A stretch of 64,000 bases of DNA from Woeseia sp. (GCA_021773015.1 JAJFKW010000001.1:2091305-2155304); one strand, 5' to 3'; shown: positions 55,528-63,709, counted from the stretch's first letter. Made by a program: numbers and translations. Notes: a model not told the origin generated them from the sequence alone.

Positions 55528-56952
55528 CTAGTCGAGTCGGTAGCCCGAGATAAGACTCTGGTAATACAATACGCCATAGCGGTTGAACCAATCCCCCATT
55601 CCGTACTGTTCTTCGCATTGCCCGAAGTCGTACAGTATCGAGCGAAGATCTGCGTTAAATTCTTCGAGCTTTGCTGTATACACCTGGCTTAGATCTTGTT
55701 GGTACTTAACCATTTTAACTTTTTCGGTATACCAAACTGCCTGCTCAAGCTGGTGCCAACCACTCAGCGAATTGCCAAAATCAACGGCATATGAGTACAT
55801 CTGATTGTAGGACGCATAGATGACGCGTAGTTTTTCGTAATTCTCCAATCGCGCGGAGAGTCTTTCGTTCACCTCTCGGGAACAACGCGAGCAGTCGGGA
55901 TTGTCCACACAACCGGAAGGTACCGGAGACACGCCACCGTGTCCCGGATCGGGGACTGCCGCCCTATCCTCGGCTACCAGGGTCTGCAGTGCGGCGATCT
56001 GCCCACGCATCGTATTTAGTTGGGTAGCGATGATCGAGTTCGTTTCAACTCGATCTGTAGCGAGCTGGCGGTGATCGTTACTAAGTTGACGATAAAGACT
56101 ATCGAGCCGCCGAATTCGATTGCTGTTCTCAGTTGACGTATCGGGTCGATCCTCTAACGCACCGACGCGGGCTTCTAGACGCTCACTGGAATCGCGGCCT
56201 TTGTCTTCAACTTCACGAAGAATTCTGCGAATCTCGGAAATATCCGTTTCAGCAGATGCGAGTCGTGATTCAATAGCCTCTGCCCAAACATCGACTGTCG
56301 ATAGTCCGCTCGCCAAAAAGATGAAGACAAGACCCGCTGACTTTGCACTCTTCACCTTTCCAAGCAGATATGCGACTAACAAAGCTAGTACCACAACAAC
56401 CACGATGATCCACATAGGTATTCCCGTACTTTCGCCGGCATCTTTCCCGCCAGCATTTTCGACAGGCATGAATACAGTTCTACCAAAATCCATTTTCGCC
56501 TCATCGCCCTGCCACGCCAAGATGTAGAATTCCGATGGTTCATTCGCTTTGAGTTGAATACCAACCTCATCGTGTACCCGCCCGACATAGCCCCAATTGC
56601 CCTCGGCGTCTGTGACGCCAGCTAAATCTGGTTTTTTCCAGATATAGCGGTGTAGCGAGATATCAATGGGCTTGCTTTCGTCTTTTGCGAAAACCTTTAT
56701 GACTAATGGGCTCATCACGTTCAATCCGTCCAGGTAGAATCGCTTGCCAACTTGGTCAACAGCGCCCTCAATTCGCCCGACATGGTCGCCAAGTTTCGCT
56801 TCCGACGTCCAAACTATTTCGACAGCTTTCGGGTCATCCGGATTCATCGACATTGGTTGAGCAAATACGAAATTACTCGACCACATGCCCATCGACGCGA
56901 TAAGCACGATAGCTCGCAAGCTGTTGCAAACAATTCTAGTACACATCTGCAT
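55528..56952 (-). CDS. Envelope protein with coiled coil, unknown function
   Basis: A protein of 474 residues from the ATG at 56952, which lies 8 nt after AAGGAGG. A signal peptide of about 24 residues starts it (SLRAIVLIASMGMW). An extracellular beta domain follows (KRFYLDGLNVMSPLVIKVFA, RVHDEVGIQLKANEPSEFYI). Residues about 178-197 are a strong membrane helix (MWIIVVVVVLALLVAYLLGK) and a second hydrophobic segment with signal-like character follows (SAGLVFIFLASGLSTVDVWA). Then comes a long coiled coil (ESRLASAETDISEIRRILRE, LEARVGALEDR, RLDSLYRQLSNDHRQLATDR) and a Cys-bearing C-terminal part (GCVDNPDCSRCSREV). Not recognised as a known family. It sits between the two other operon genes and probably forms an envelope complex with the OmpA lipoprotein. 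Confidence 0.78.
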   Translation of the reverse strand: MQMCTRIVCNSLRAIVLIASMGMWSSNFVFAQPMSMNPDDPKAVEIVWTSEAKLGDHVGRIEGAVDQVGKRFYLDGLNVMSPLVIKVFAKDESKPIDISLHRYIWKKPDLAGVTDAEGNWGYVGRVHDEVGIQLKANEPSEFYILAWQGDEAKMDFGRTVFMPVENAGGKDAGESTGIPMWIIVVVVVLALLVAYLLGKVKSAKSAGLVFIFLASGLSTVDVWAEAIESRLASAETDISEIRRILREVEDKGRDSSERLEARVGALEDRPDTSTENSNRIRRLDSLYRQLSNDHRQLATDRVETNSIIATQLNTMRGQIAALQTLVAEDRAAVPDPGHGGVSPVPSGCVDNPDCSRCSREVNERLSARLENYEKLRVIYASYNQMYSYAVDFGNSLSGWHQLEQAVWYTEKVKMVKYQQDLSQVYTAKLEEFNADLRSILYDFGQCEEQYGMGDWFNRYGVLYYQSLISGYRLD

Positions 56953-56996
56953 GAAGCAGGCCTCCTTAGTCAATGGGTGCGCGGCGGGCTGTGTGC

Positions 56997-57548
56997 TTAT
57001 CCTATGCGCTTGAATCGGCCTTGGTATTTCGCGCCGAATTGTCCGTGTTCTTCTTTGGTCAGTACCAATTCATCATCGTTACAATCGAAAATTAAACCGT
57101 CCTGATCGTGCGGCGGTTTTTGTTCGTCCTTGCCAGCATTGACCCATGGCTGATCAGGTCGCCGTTGCCGCACGGAGATTTCTATCTCAGCGAGTGTTCT
57201 TATCATCAAATTGCCCGTGGCTTGATTTATCATGAAACCTCCATCAACTTCACCATTGAAGGTCATCTCCATTTCGATGTAGGACGTATCCCGCTGCATT
57301 TTTCTAACGACCACGTAGTCGGTGTAAGTAAGATGAGCGCGATTTGATTCGGCTAAGGCTATTGTCAGTCCGCCCCCACCGGCGGTTACTACCAATCCAA
57401 GCTTATCCTGAGCTTCGGCAGTAGCTACGTACGATTCTCTCTGCGACTGCCACTCCCCCACCAGACAAGACTCATCGGCCTGTGCCGATATTGCTGGAGC
57501 GGTCATAACTCCCAATAAAGTGAGAATGGAGAAATTTACTCGCTTCAT
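56997..57548 (-). CDS. Exported protein of unknown function
   Basis: A protein of 183 residues from the ATG at 57548, preceded by GGAGA. Signal peptide (MKRVNFSILTLLGVMTAPAISA). The mature part starts DESCLVGEWQSQRESYVATA and has a calycin-like beta pattern (GLTIALAESNRAHLTYTDYV, IEMEMTFNGEVDGGFMINQA, GNLMIRTLAEIEISV), then DCNDDELVLTKEEHG near the end. First gene of the envelope operon, 44 bp before the coiled-coil protein. Function unknown, but the fold resembles the DUF1579-like exported proteins seen at 35.7 kb. Confidence 0.78.
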   Translation of the reverse strand: MKRVNFSILTLLGVMTAPAISAQADESCLVGEWQSQRESYVATAEAQDKLGLVVTAGGGGLTIALAESNRAHLTYTDYVVVRKMQRDTSYIEMEMTFNGEVDGGFMINQATGNLMIRTLAEIEISVRQRRPDQPWVNAGKDEQKPPHDQDGLIFDCNDDELVLTKEEHGQFGAKYQGRFKRIG

Positions 57549-57968
57549 TTTGCGGTCTCCTTGATCATCGGCGTACTTCCAAAGCAACTGATAACTCAAC
57601 GATAGCAGTCCTTTGACATCTAATACGTAACGCCTTCAGAAAAGCGGCATTATTTTTTGGTTTTCAAGCGATTAGGGCGTTTGACGGCGAGTCATTGAGC
57701 ATCTTGTCCAACCGACAAATGTGCAGAAAATGGACATGGAGCCGAACGACGGTCGAAAAATTCGCGCCGAAAGACCGAATATCACGTATCCCCGTCAAGC
57801 CACAATAGTGCTAGTTTCAGTGTGCGTGAGCGAGTTTTTCGTAGTTTCAACATAATACTCATCGGTCGCGATTTTTTAACATGCGTAACAGGAAAAAAAT
57901 CGGCAATTCCTTGCATTTGATCTTGTATTTGTGCAGCCTATTTCCAACTCCAGTGTGTATAGGTCGAC
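57549..57968. other. 420-bp gap between the envelope operon and a lipoprotein gene
   Basis: Divergent promoter region. AT-rich, with T-runs near 57651-57662. I see no ORF, RNA gene or clear repeat here. Confidence 0.5.
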
Positions 57969-58307
57969 ATGAAATTTAGAAGCCTTACCGCCTGCATATT
58001 GCTTTTCTCGATCTCCGGTTGCTCCTTCTACGATGTGGCAACGATATCCGCAGATGTCGCGCTCGATCTTTTCACGGATGTGAACGAAGGAAAGGGTCCA
58101 TACGACGACGACCGAACAGGTTTTTGGAATTATGAGACGAGCAAATGCATAAAGATCGAGAAAGAAAAACGTGAGATATCACAGCAACTCGATGCAGTAG
58201 AAGAAGGCAAAGACTTCGTTATCCTCCCAACTGGCGAGAAGTATCCGGTTCCGGTTCGGTCGGCAGGCGATGAGTTAATACTGGGACCAACCCGTACCTG
58301 CCTTTAG
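57969..58307 (+). CDS. Small lipoprotein of unknown function
   Basis: A protein of 112 residues with a lipobox ISGC (MKFRSLTACILLFSISGC), then SFYDVATISADVALDLFTDV. Mid part has an acidic-charged segment (EKEKREISQQLDAVEEGK) and a beta hairpin-like end (DFVILPTGEKYPVPVRS). Short, single gene with no recognised family. It lies between the divergent envelope operon and a small membrane protein. Confidence 0.72.
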   Translation: MKFRSLTACILLFSISGCSFYDVATISADVALDLFTDVNEGKGPYDDDRTGFWNYETSKCIKIEKEKREISQQLDAVEEGKDFVILPTGEKYPVPVRSAGDELILGPTRTCL

Positions 58308-58394
58308 CAAAATGCGAGGACGGCTAACGTGCCCGTCATTTTGACTGGAATGCGTGGCGAATCGGTGATACTAATCCGTTCAGTAGACAGCCAC

Positions 58395-58691
58395 CTAGGC
58401 AAATAAAAATGCGAAAATCAGCGCGAAACCAAAACCCCAAAATAGGTATCGCAGACGCCTCAGCAGTTTGGCAATTTGAATGTCATTGAGGGGATAAAGC
58501 AGTTCTCTTTCGCGAAAGAGAAGGAACGCGTTCGAGCTTGAATGTGCATCCCAATCTTCGAGAATCTGATTCCACACCACTGGGTAGCGTTTGTGAACCA
58601 GTCTATCCAGGCTATCGGCTGCATAAAGGTAGCCAATAAAGATTGCCAGCGACGGGACAGTCCCAAGGAACATTCTCAGCATATCTGGCAT
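58395..58691 (-). CDS. Small membrane protein
   Basis: A protein of 98 residues with two predicted helices (residues about 8-24, MFLGTVPSLAIFIGYLYAAD, and 80-97, LFWGFGFALIFAFLFA) and a charged loop between (RLVHKRYPVVWNQILEDWDA). No family recognised. Convergent with the lipoprotein gene and possibly an isolated gene. Confidence 0.6.
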   Translation of the reverse strand: MPDMLRMFLGTVPSLAIFIGYLYAADSLDRLVHKRYPVVWNQILEDWDAHSSSNAFLLFRERELLYPLNDIQIAKLLRRLRYLFWGFGFALIFAFLFA

Positions 58692-58912
58692 AAGTAGTCC
58701 GAAATCTTAGCCGTGCTCAAGCCCCTGATCATAGCAGCAAGGAAAGATTGCCAGCCCTCCGAACCCCGAAATACCCGCCCCAAATCAGAATGCGCGTAAT
58801 CTCAATGCCATTTTTGACCATGGTAAGCTTCGACAAGCAGTCTGAAAGAAAACGGTTGCTGCGAATTAGACCTTGCACAATTCCTTTGCCAACTTTGGAG
58901 AATAGCAGCGAT

Positions 58913-59272
58913 ATGGAACCTCGAGAAGTCGTAAGGAGTTGGGTAGCGGCATTCAATCGCGCCGACGCCGATGAGCTGGCCTCCTTTTATGCAGAGGACG
59001 CAGTCAACCACCAGGTGGTGCAAGACCCTGTAGAAGGCCGCGACGCCATTCGAGAAATGTTCGCTCGCGAATTTAGCCGCGCCACAATGGTTTGCCGGAT
59101 TGAGAATCTCTTTCAGGATGGAAACTGGGCAATACTAGAGTGGACGGATCCCTTGGGACTGCACGGGTGCGGTTTCTTCAACATCGACGATGACCACATC
59201 GTTTTTCAACGCGGCTATTTCAACGAGCTTTCTTTTCTGCGCCAACAAGGATTGCCACTTCCGACGGAATGA
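58913..59272 (+). CDS. SnoaL/NTF2-like nuclear-transport-factor-fold protein
   Basis: A protein of 119 residues from the ATG at 58913, the conserved start; the frame is open back to 58748, but that part looks non-coding. Sequence MEPREVVRSWVAAFNRADAD, LASFYAEDAVNHQVVQDPVE, GRDAIREMFAREFSRATMVC, NWAILEWTDPLGLHGCGFFN is the SnoaL/NTF2 cone-fold pattern, used for small-molecule isomerases, dehydratases or as binding domains. A specific reaction is not implied. Confidence 0.85.
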   Translation: MEPREVVRSWVAAFNRADADELASFYAEDAVNHQVVQDPVEGRDAIREMFAREFSRATMVCRIENLFQDGNWAILEWTDPLGLHGCGFFNIDDDHIVFQRGYFNELSFLRQQGLPLPTE

Positions 59273-59366
59273 TCGCTGGATGAAAATGTCAATTTGGATT
59301 CGCGCATCACGCCAACGCGGAAGTAGGCTAATTTGCAGATAACGTTGGCGCTGTCACCGCGCGCTG

Positions 59367-60332
59367 CTATTCGCGCTGCGCTGCGGTCGCTTCTTTCAGC
59401 ATCTGTATCAACTCTTCGTCGCTGTACGAGAATTCATGATCGTCATTGAGTTCGGCCATCTCTTCAATGAGTCGGAGAATGGTCCAACGTGCTTCGCCCT
59501 GATTCGGAACGACTAGATAATTAGGCTTCGGCGCATCGTCGAATAAAGCATGCATCACGGCGGCCGCAACGTCATCTGGTTCTTTGTACATACGATCCGA
59601 CAGATAAGCAATATGGTCCACCATATCTTCAGCATAGGGCGAACCCGGCTGCGCGTAGGGCTCATTTATCATGACAACCGCTTCTTTGGTGCCAATTCTG
59701 GAACGGTAGTTACCCGGATTGACTGCACTAACCTGCACATCAAATAGCTGCATCTCCTCGGCGAGCGCGTCGGTGTAGGCTTCGAGCGCGTGTTTGGACA
59801 TGCTGTAGGGTGCCCAGAACATGCCCGAGAGAATTCCGGAGATCGAGCTAATATTACTGATTCGCCCTTTTGACTCGATTATCAGCGGCACAAACGCCTT
59901 CGTAACGCGGTAGATAGCAACGAGGTTTACATCAAGAATCCACGTCAGTTCCTCTTCAGCAATCTCAGTAATTGGACCCGTCGTCACAATGCCCGCATTG
60001 TTGACCAAGCCGTAAAGCCCCCGACCTCCCGCGCGTACCGTTTTTACCGCGGCGTCAATCTCGTCCTGCTTCGTAACATCTAGGCGTACCGCCTCGATAT
60101 TCGGAATCTTGTTCAGTGCGTCGATGTCAGCTTGCTTACGTGCACCCGCGTAGACAAAGTAGCCGTTTGCGGCGAGTGTTTCGGCAATCTTGAGGCCAAT
60201 GCCAGAACTTGCACCGGTAACCAGAACGGCTTTCTGTGTTTTACCCTCAGCAGCCGCGGCAAAAGATGTCTGCGGTGAACTGAGCGCTACGGTTGCGAAA
60301 ATCGCCGAAATTACGAGCGTTCGTTTGGACAT
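59367..60332 (-). CDS. Short-chain dehydrogenase/reductase with a signal peptide
   Basis: A protein of 321 residues from the ATG at 60332, which follows AGGA. It has the SDR pattern: TGASSGIGLKIAETL (cofactor loop, TGxxxGIG), NNAGIVTTGP (NNAG), the catalytic triad at SSISGI...YSMSK (Tyr and Lys of YxxxK), then NPGNYRSRIG. Residues 1-26 are a Sec-like signal (MSKRTLVISAIFATVALSSP...SFA) directly ahead of the Rossmann domain, which is unusual since SDRs use cytoplasmic NAD(P)H. Divergent from a MarR regulator across a region with two perfect palindromes, so it is probably controlled by that or another regulator. Substrate unknown. Confidence 0.9.
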   Translation of the reverse strand: MSKRTLVISAIFATVALSSPQTSFAAAAEGKTQKAVLVTGASSGIGLKIAETLAANGYFVYAGARKQADIDALNKIPNIEAVRLDVTKQDEIDAAVKTVRAGGRGLYGLVNNAGIVTTGPITEIAEEELTWILDVNLVAIYRVTKAFVPLIIESKGRISNISSISGILSGMFWAPYSMSKHALEAYTDALAEEMQLFDVQVSAVNPGNYRSRIGTKEAVVMINEPYAQPGSPYAEDMVDHIAYLSDRMYKEPDDVAAAVMHALFDDAPKPNYLVVPNQGEARWTILRLIEEMAELNDDHEFSYSDEELIQMLKEATAAQRE

Positions 60333-60393
60333 CGTCCGTTTCCTTATTCTTGCTATTGGCTTCGGTGTGATGGCGTTGTCGGCGTCAGTATGC

Positions 60394-60412
60394 ATCGTCC
60401 TAGTAGGACGAT
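60394..60412. promoter_or_regulatory. 19-bp perfect palindrome upstream of the SDR gene
   Basis: ATCGTCCTAGTAGGACGAT is fully self-complementary around a central G. It lies 62 bp upstream of the SDR start and is a typical size for a TetR- or MarR-type operator. No TetR gene is nearby, so the binding protein is unknown. Confidence 0.7.
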
Positions 60413-60563
60413 CTAGTAGCGGAAGAAGAATTCCAGGCATCACAGATCGCGAAACCATGGAACCTTTTGCAATTCTCCAGGCATTGGAACTGGGCATGAC
60501 TCCTGTCTGTACATTGCGCTTACAGTCTCGCCCGGTAGTGACAAAAAACTATTTGAGTAGTAT

Positions 60564-60593
60564 TTGACTATTGCGTGATTAATCACGGATATG
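60564..60593 (+). promoter_or_regulatory. marR promoter with embedded operator palindrome
   Basis: TTGACT (60564-60569) and GATATG (60588-60593) make a -35/-10 pair with an 18-nt spacer. The perfect 14-bp palindrome CGTGATTAATCACG (60574-60587) fills the spacer, where a repressor would block RNA polymerase. The start codon at 60607 is only about 13 nt beyond the -10 box and no ribosome site is visible, so the transcript may be leaderless or nearly so. Confidence 0.75.
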
Positions 60594-60606
60594 GTATGCT
60601 TTTTAA

Positions 60607-61044
60607 ATGAATTCAAATAGCAATGAAAATCAGGACTTCGCGCTTGCCATTGCAGCAGTATGGAATAGTCTGGAGCGCCAGCTAGACGGCAGCCTCGGCG
60701 CCATTCGAGGCGTCAGTTTTGCCGAGTATCGCCTATTGCGAGCGTTGTCCGAGGCACCGAATTCGCAAGCCAGCAGGATTGACGTCTCGCGTAACGTTGG
60801 TCTTACCGCGTCTGGAGTGACACGTGCACTTCGTCCTTTGGAAAAGCTCGGTCTAGTCTCAACTGTAAAAAGCAAACGTGACGCCAGGCTCGCCATGGCA
60901 AAACTGACGCCGGCCGGACGCGAATTGGTTAGCGATGCATCAAGTGTCGTAAACGATACAATGACCGCGATACTTGAGCGAGCACCGAAACTCGCCGCCA
61001 AATTAGACAACGTATCGAGTCTCCTGAATGGCCTGTACCGATAA
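60607..61044 (+). CDS. MarR-family transcriptional regulator
   Basis: A protein of 145 residues. A winged helix at about 35-105: FAEYRLLRALSEAPNSQASR, IDVSRNVGLTASGVTRALRP, LEKLGLVSTVKSKRDARLAM, AKLTPAGRELV, as in MarR dimers that release DNA when bound to phenolic or similar ligands. It is divergent from the signal-peptide SDR gene and has an internal-promoter palindrome at 60574-60587, suggesting autoregulation and possible control of the SDR. No SD is seen before the ATG. Confidence 0.92.
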   Translation: MNSNSNENQDFALAIAAVWNSLERQLDGSLGAIRGVSFAEYRLLRALSEAPNSQASRIDVSRNVGLTASGVTRALRPLEKLGLVSTVKSKRDARLAMAKLTPAGRELVSDASSVVNDTMTAILERAPKLAAKLDNVSSLLNGLYR

Positions 61045-61171
61045 TTTCTACATCATGGCCATTTGCGACTGAGAGAATACTTCGGCGAGTTAGTCCGCTG
61101 ACATTGCAAAACCTGCGCATAACACTATTACTAGAGTTTGAAAACGCTCGAAACGAAATCAAGGATTTCTA

Positions 61172-61570
61172 ATGAAACAAATTACTCGGATTAATCACGT
61201 AGGGCTGCGCGTCAGGGACCTTGGTATTGCCAGAGCATTTTACGAAAAGCTGGGCTTCGAATTCTTGGCAGGGCCGATGGGACCGGAACCCGTCGCTGTC
61301 GTTGAACACCCATCCGGTGTCAACATTAATTTCATTCTCAACGCATCGACAGACGCGTCGCCGACGAATCTCTTGATGGATGAAACTGCCAAGCACACTG
61401 GATTCACTCATATTGCGCTAGAGATAACTGACGTGGAAACCGTCAAGCAGCAGCTCAATGAACACGAAATATCGATTACCGAAACCGTAGAGTATGCAGG
61501 TGCGACATTCTTTTTTGTCCGCGATCCTGACGGAAACGTAATCGAATTTCATAAACCAGCGGCGAGCTAG
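61172..61570 (+). CDS. VOC (glyoxalase/bleomycin-resistance) family protein
   Basis: A protein of 132 residues with two beta-alpha-beta-beta-beta modules: INHVGLRVRDLGIARAFYEK (His9), GFEFLAGPMGPEPVAVVEHP, then FTHIALEITDVETVKQQLNE and FFFVRDPDGNVIEFHKPAAS (Glu125). The His and Glu positions are metal ligands in active members (dioxygenase, glyoxalase or resistance proteins). No substrate can be assigned. It is on the same strand as the MarR gene, 127 bp away, and 20 bp before a DUF1801 gene, with which it may be co-transcribed. Confidence 0.9.
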   Translation: MKQITRINHVGLRVRDLGIARAFYEKLGFEFLAGPMGPEPVAVVEHPSGVNINFILNASTDASPTNLLMDETAKHTGFTHIALEITDVETVKQQLNEHEISITETVEYAGATFFFVRDPDGNVIEFHKPAAS

Positions 61571-61590
61571 CCGTAGAGATAACTGGTTTC

Positions 61591-62010
61591 GTGGACAGCA
61601 TTGAAAATCCAGATGTTGCGAGAAAATTTCAATCATATCCGGACGATATGCGCCGAAAACTAATGCGCCTTCGACAGCTCATTCTTGATGAAGCTTCCGC
61701 AAACCCTGACATAGGCGACGTCGAAGAAACGTTAAAATGGGGAGAGCCAAGCTATCTCGCCCGGCATGGTAGTACGGTGAGGATCGGCTGGAACGAGTCG
61801 ATGCCAGTACACTATGCGATGTACTTCAACTGCAACTCCAAACTGGTAGATACGTTCAAAGAAATCTACCCGGACAAATTCACCTACATGGGTAATAGAG
61901 CAATCGTATTTGGAAAGAAAGACAATTTGGCCGAGAAAGCCTTGAAACACTGTATTGGCCTGTCGCTGCAATACCATAAACTGAAACACATTCCGTTACT
62001 TGGCGCTTGA
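61591..62010 (+). CDS. DUF1801 (YdhG/YjbR-like) protein
   Basis: A protein of 139 residues beginning at GTG (61591). YPDDMRRKLMRLRQLILDEA, IGDVEETLKWGEPSYLARHG, VRIGWNESMPVHYAMYFNCN, LVDTFKEIYPDKFTYMGNRA, and ALKHCIGLSLQYHKLKHI match the DUF1801 fold. Members are small proteins of unclear function; a role in antibiotic or stress response has been suggested for some. The gene follows VOC gene on the same strand. Confidence 0.85.
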   Translation: MDSIENPDVARKFQSYPDDMRRKLMRLRQLILDEASANPDIGDVEETLKWGEPSYLARHGSTVRIGWNESMPVHYAMYFNCNSKLVDTFKEIYPDKFTYMGNRAIVFGKKDNLAEKALKHCIGLSLQYHKLKHIPLLGA

Positions 62011-62182
62011 TCGATACGGAGTACGTGCAGCAACAGCAATTGATCGGCGGTCAGGGTGTGAATTCTGTAATACAAAAGAATAGTTATCTATCGCTGGTCA
62101 CGCAGATTTAAACGCTGACGTTAATAGATGAAAAAGCCGGCAGACAACCCGAGTCTGGCGTATCCTCCTATATATTACGCGA

Positions 62183-62578
62183 TCATTGTCGGGAAGAAGC
62201 CCAACCAATAAATGCGCATGACACGCCTGTAACGAGACCGACCAGTCCCATGCCTAACCCGGCCTCATATGCAGATCCGCCACCGGCTACCCAGTTCCAA
62301 GTGATAGCAAGCGTGGCGCTTGCGGCGCCGACGATTGCTCCACCATATCCCCAGCGAACACCAATCAACTGCGTTCGCGGCTTCTCCTCCAGATTATGCA
62401 TATCCACCTCCAATGCGGCTGCTACTGATTTGATTGAGCTTGTAGATGCTCCACCCTCGGCCTCAAGACGTTGAACGGTTCGGGCGCTTAAATCGGACGC
62501 TATTGCAAGCTCTTCTTGGGACCATCCCTTTTCGGCTCGGAGCCGCTTCAGGAGTTCTTTATTAATCGATCGATTCAC
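62183..62578 (-). CDS. XRE HTH protein with two membrane helices
   Basis: A protein of 131 residues. Residues 7-62 are an XRE helix-turn-helix (LKRLRAEKGWSQEELAIASD, LSARTVQRLEAEGGASTSSI, KSVAAALEVDMHNLEE). Residues about 77-95 and 105-127 are membrane helices (GGAIVGAASATLAITWNWVA; GLGMGLVGLVTGVSCAFIGW). A small membrane-bound regulator, similar in design to the larger HTH-TM protein at 13.8 kb but lacking the repeat domain. About 160 bp upstream lies an 8-bp tandem repeat. Confidence 0.85.
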   Translation of the reverse strand: MNRSINKELLKRLRAEKGWSQEELAIASDLSARTVQRLEAEGGASTSSIKSVAAALEVDMHNLEEKPRTQLIGVRWGYGGAIVGAASATLAITWNWVAGGGSAYEAGLGMGLVGLVTGVSCAFIGWASSRQ

Positions 62579-62738
62579 GACTTCACTTCTAATTCGGATC
62601 TGTTAGAGAATGCCAAACAATTCGCGAATCTAACACGTCAACTAAACGACAGGACACGCCAACCACACGACAATTCGATCAAGCGGGTTCGCCGGACCTT
62701 TTTGGTATGGTATCGCGGCTGGAAGCCGCTCCTACGGG

Positions 62739-62833
62739 ATCTACGCATCTACGCATCTACGCATCTACGCATCTACGCATCTACGCATCTACGCATCTAC
62801 GCATCTACGCATCTACGCATCTACGCATCTACG
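62739..62833. repeat. 8-bp tandem repeat, about 12 copies
   Basis: ATCTACGC is repeated about 11.9 times without visible interruption. The unit is not a multiple of three. It overlaps the stop codon of the gene at 62829-63200 and lies about 160 bp upstream of the XRE gene. Slippage would alter length by 8 bp, changing spacing upstream of the XRE gene. Confidence 0.95.
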
Positions 62834-63200
62834 ATTGATGCATGGCTTGCCGCGTCTTGTCTACCAGAGTTTTCAGAGCGTGAATGCTCGGGTTGAAGGG
62901 AAGGTAAACGATATCGATTGCTTGACCCTGTGTGTACTGTGAAAACTCGTGCTCCGATACACGCATCTCTCGCGAATAATCGATGCCCGCGGACGATTTG
63001 AACGTATAGCGTACATAGTGATTGTTATCGGTTCTTGATCTGCGGACTTTTCGCACGTCCGTCAGGACACCCTCTATGTCCCGTCCGTTTTTGCAGAGCT
63101 CCGCCAATTCTCTAGCACGTTTCGATAGCCGACGTATTGCCATTACGATACCGGCAATCGCCAGCAGAATTACTGCTGGGAGTATTAAGTCGCTCATCAT
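62829..63200 (-). CDS. Small membrane protein, DUF3592-like
   Basis: A protein of 123 residues with one N-terminal membrane helix (MMSDLILPAVILLAIAGIVM) and a beta domain (NGRDIEGVLTDVRKVRRSRT, VRYTFKSSAGIDYSREMRVS, YTQGQAIDIVYLPFNPSIHA) like the DUF3592 family. Its TAG stop lies within the tandem-repeat tract, so slippage would affect only DNA beyond it or the last codons. Next to a second DUF3592-like gene on the same strand. Function unknown. Confidence 0.75.
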   Translation of the reverse strand: MMSDLILPAVILLAIAGIVMAIRRLSKRARELAELCKNGRDIEGVLTDVRKVRRSRTDNNHYVRYTFKSSAGIDYSREMRVSEHEFSQYTQGQAIDIVYLPFNPSIHALKTLVDKTRQAMHQS

Positions 63201-63244
63201 GTATCTCGTATTACTCTATTCAATATTTGGCGCCGGCAACTATG

Positions 63245-63709
63245 CTATGTGCCTGAAACAATGACCGACAGCCCAGGATCCGTCGGGTCGTAGCTCACTT
63301 TGATACGTTTGCCTTCTGTATAGAGCTTTGCCCATGACTTTTTCTGCTTTTCTGTTGCTACGACGAATTGCACAGTATCGCCCTCGTAACGCTTATCGTT
63401 CACCGTGAATTCGTAACGAATTTGGAAAATACTGTCATTCCGCCGATTCGTGCTGCGCGTGCCGCGCCTCTGCTTCAATTGCGAATCCACGATGACAGCA
63501 TCTGCTCTAGGCCAGTCCTTGCTCACAAGACTTAGCGTTTCGAAATTTACCCACTCGCCATTGACCAGCTTAACGCCGCCGCCAGCGCAGCTGGGAACGT
63601 TGAGCAAAAAGTATCCAACGCCCGCTAGGCAAAGAATTAGCAGTAGGGTTCTAATTGACTTAGCCACAGATTCACCACTCCTATCTGCAAGACGCCGATA
63701 TAAAACCAT
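63245..63709 (-). CDS. DUF3592-like protein
   Basis: A protein of 154 residues from the ATG at 63709 (GGGG just upstream). One N-terminal membrane helix (TLLLILCLAGVGYFLLNVPS), then SKDWPRADAVIVDSQLKQRR, SIFQIRYEFTVNDKRYEGDT, and KRIKVSYDPTDPGLSVIVSG, the DUF3592 core. The frame is open further, to 63919, but that part overlaps the metal-binding-repeat gene in another frame and is not used. It overlaps the end of that gene by 29 bp, indicating translational coupling. Confidence 0.8.
   Translation of the reverse strand: MVLYRRLADRSGESVAKSIRTLLLILCLAGVGYFLLNVPSCAGGGVKLVNGEWVNFETLSLVSKDWPRADAVIVDSQLKQRRGTRSTNRRNDSIFQIRYEFTVNDKRYEGDTVQFVVATEKQKKSWAKLYTEGKRIKVSYDPTDPGLSVIVSGT

Noticed and set aside
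55511-55618. 36-codon N-terminal extension of the giant lipoprotein
   Set aside because: It overlaps the end of the upstream gene in another frame; the lipoprotein signal begins at 55510.
62739-62833. CRISPR-like array
   Set aside because: The 8-bp units are adjacent with no spacers, and there are no cas genes.
62516-62896. ORF with IYASTHLR peptide repeats
   Set aside because: It arises only because the 8-bp repeat is read in three successive frames; it also spans the 5' end of the XRE gene antisense.
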